The position numbers and the translations under genes were made by a program. Under the pieces are notes generated by a model, which made no database searches, was not told where the DNA came from, and saw nothing but the letters and a program-made list of their open reading frames with translations. Below are positions 6,023-7,034 of a stretch of 7,034 nucleotides of DNA, piece by piece (position 1 is the stretch's first letter; each line of letters opens with the position of its first letter). Origin of the DNA: an uncultured Lachnospiraceae bacterium (GTDB lineage Bacteria > Bacillota > Clostridia > Lachnospirales > Lachnospiraceae); contig CADBRG010000095.1 in assembly GCA_902797015.1 (NCBI GenBank), positions 1-7,034 on the forward strand, given 5' to 3'.

Positions 6023-7034
6023 ATGCCTTTCTATTCGGAAGATCTGATTGAAGAGGTACGCTCTGCAAATGATATTGTAGATGTCGTATCCGGATATGTG
6101 AAATTAACAAAAAAGGGCAGCACGTGGTTTGGCCTGTGCCCATTTCATAATGAGAAGACACCTTCTTTTTCTGTTTCCCGCGGAAAACAAATGTATTACT
6201 GTTTCGGATGCGGCGCCGGCGGAAACGTTGTGACATTCCTGATGCAATATGAGAATTTCACTTTTCCGGAAGCGATGCAGCATCTGGCAGACCGTGCCGG
6301 TATCTCACTGCCGAAGCAGGAGCTGTCTGAAGCCGGAAAGAAAGCTGCTGACAGACGTTCAAAGCTTCTTGAGATCAATCGGGAAGCAGCAAAGTATTAT
6401 TTTCATCTGCTGTATTCCAAAAGAGGAGAACGCGCGCTTTCTTATTTCCATGAACGCGGATTGTCAGATGATACGATCCGCCGGTTCGGGCTGGGTTACT
6501 CAGATGTCTATAACGATGATCTTTATCGATATCTGAAAAACAAAGGTTACTCCGACGATCTGCTGCGCGGATCCGGATTGATCTCCTACAGAGAGCAAAA
6601 GGGTGCGTTTGATAAGTTCTGGAACAGAGCTATGTTCCCGATCATGGATTATAACAGCCGTGTGATCGCATTCGGCGGGCGCGTGATGGGAGACGGGGAG
6701 CCGAAATATCTGAATTCACCCGAGACAGAGATCTTTGACAAGAGCAGAAACCTGTACGGCTTGAATTATGCAAGGTCTTCGAGGCGCAAGGGCATTTTAC
6801 TGTGTGAAGGCTATATGGATGTGATCGCATTGCACCAGGCCGGTTTTGACAATGCTGTCGCGGCACTCGGCACATCCTTTACATCAGGCCATGCCAGTCT
6901 TTTAAAAAGATACACCGATGAAGTCTTTCTGACATTTGACAGTGATAATGCCGGTATTAAGGCAGCGCTTCGCGCGATCCCGATCCTAAAAGAAGCCGGC
7001 ATCACCGCAAAGGTTATTAATATGAATCCGTATA
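6023..7034 (+). CDS. dnaG: DNA primase, 3'-truncated by the window edge
   Basis: Makes the short RNA primers for the lagging strand at the replication fork, working with the replicative helicase. 337 codons are present; bacterial DnaG is usually about 580-640 residues, so the rest of the core and the helicase-binding C-terminal domain lie beyond the edge. The N-terminal CHC2 zinc-binding domain has ligands C39, H42, C60 and C63 (CPFH and CFGC), with FHNEKTPSFSV between. The RNA polymerase domain follows, with the conserved NRAMFPIMD (201-209), FGGRVMGDGEPKYLNSPET (217-235) and YGLNYA (245-250). The TOPRIM domain shows the catalytic E262 in CEGYMDV and the metal-binding acidic pair D306/D308 in FDSDNAG. 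The ATG at 6023 is supported by GGAG at 6008-6011 and the family-typical start MPFYSEDLIEEVRSANDIVDVV. In many Firmicutes dnaG precedes rpoD; that cannot be checked here. All visible catalytic residues are intact. Confidence 0.98.
   Translation, partial: MPFYSEDLIEEVRSANDIVDVVSGYVKLTKKGSTWFGLCPFHNEKTPSFSVSRGKQMYYCFGCGAGGNVVTFLMQYENFTFPEAMQHLADRAGISLPKQELSEAGKKAADRRSKLLEINREAAKYYFHLLYSKRGERALSYFHERGLSDDTIRRFGLGYSDVYNDDLYRYLKNKGYSDDLLRGSGLISYREQKGAFDKFWNRAMFPIMDYNSRVIAFGGRVMGDGEPKYLNSPETEIFDKSRNLYGLNYARSSRRKGILLCEGYMDVIALHQAGFDNAVAALGTSFTSGHASLLKRYTDEVFLTFDSDNAGIKAALRAIPILKEAGITAKVINMNPY

Noticed and set aside
5851..6051. Plus-strand 66-codon frame over the tRNA-Leu, its terminator and the dnaG start
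   Set aside because: It begins inside the tRNA, reads through the terminator hairpin and overlaps dnaG. It is not a real gene.
1..7034. Mobile element, CRISPR array, toxin-antitoxin or other defence system
   Set aside because: I saw no repeats with regular spacing, no transposase or integrase motifs and no unexplained gene. The tRNA genes are intact, and no integrase or obvious attachment-site duplicate lies beside them.

Overview
The window is a chromosomal housekeeping stretch from a low-to-moderate GC Gram-positive anaerobe. It is most likely a clostridium of the Lachnospiraceae type. This is inferred from AGGAG-type ribosome binding sites, codon use mixing CGT/CGC/AGA arginine, the order pgk-tpiA-gpmI, and PurC/PurB proteins of the long form found in many clostridia. 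The genus cannot be fixed by reading alone.

Positions 1-5512 hold a tightly packed plus-strand gene run. It contains the 3' part of pgk, then tpiA, gpmI, purC and purB. Gaps are 35 bp, an 8 bp overlap, 46 bp and 30 bp. I see no terminator or convincing promoter inside the run, and one strong hairpin plus T-run follows purB (5517-5553). The simplest reading is one transcription unit. Its first part covers lower glycolysis: phosphoglycerate kinase, triosephosphate isomerase and cofactor-independent phosphoglycerate mutase. Its second part covers two consecutive steps of purine synthesis (SAICAR formation, then SAICAR cleavage), plus the last step to AMP. The promoter, and probably gap, lie upstream of the window.

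Positions 5513-6022 (510 bp) hold no protein gene but are full of signals. In order they are the purB terminator, a terminator and tRNA-Leu(CAG) on the minus strand, two divergent promoters, tRNA-Leu on the plus strand with an AAG anticodon, and its terminator. The two leucine tRNAs are transcribed away from each other from near-identical promoters (TTGAC[A/T], 17 bp, TATTAT). Neither gene encodes its CCA end.

Positions 6023-7034 hold the first 337 codons of dnaG (primase), running off the right edge.

I found no phage, insertion sequence, CRISPR array or defence system, and nothing that looks like a new multi-gene system. The most notable item is the A34 leucine tRNA, since genomic A34 in bacteria is mostly confined to tRNA-Arg(ACG). 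The joining of glycolytic and purine genes is a second, milder point of interest.
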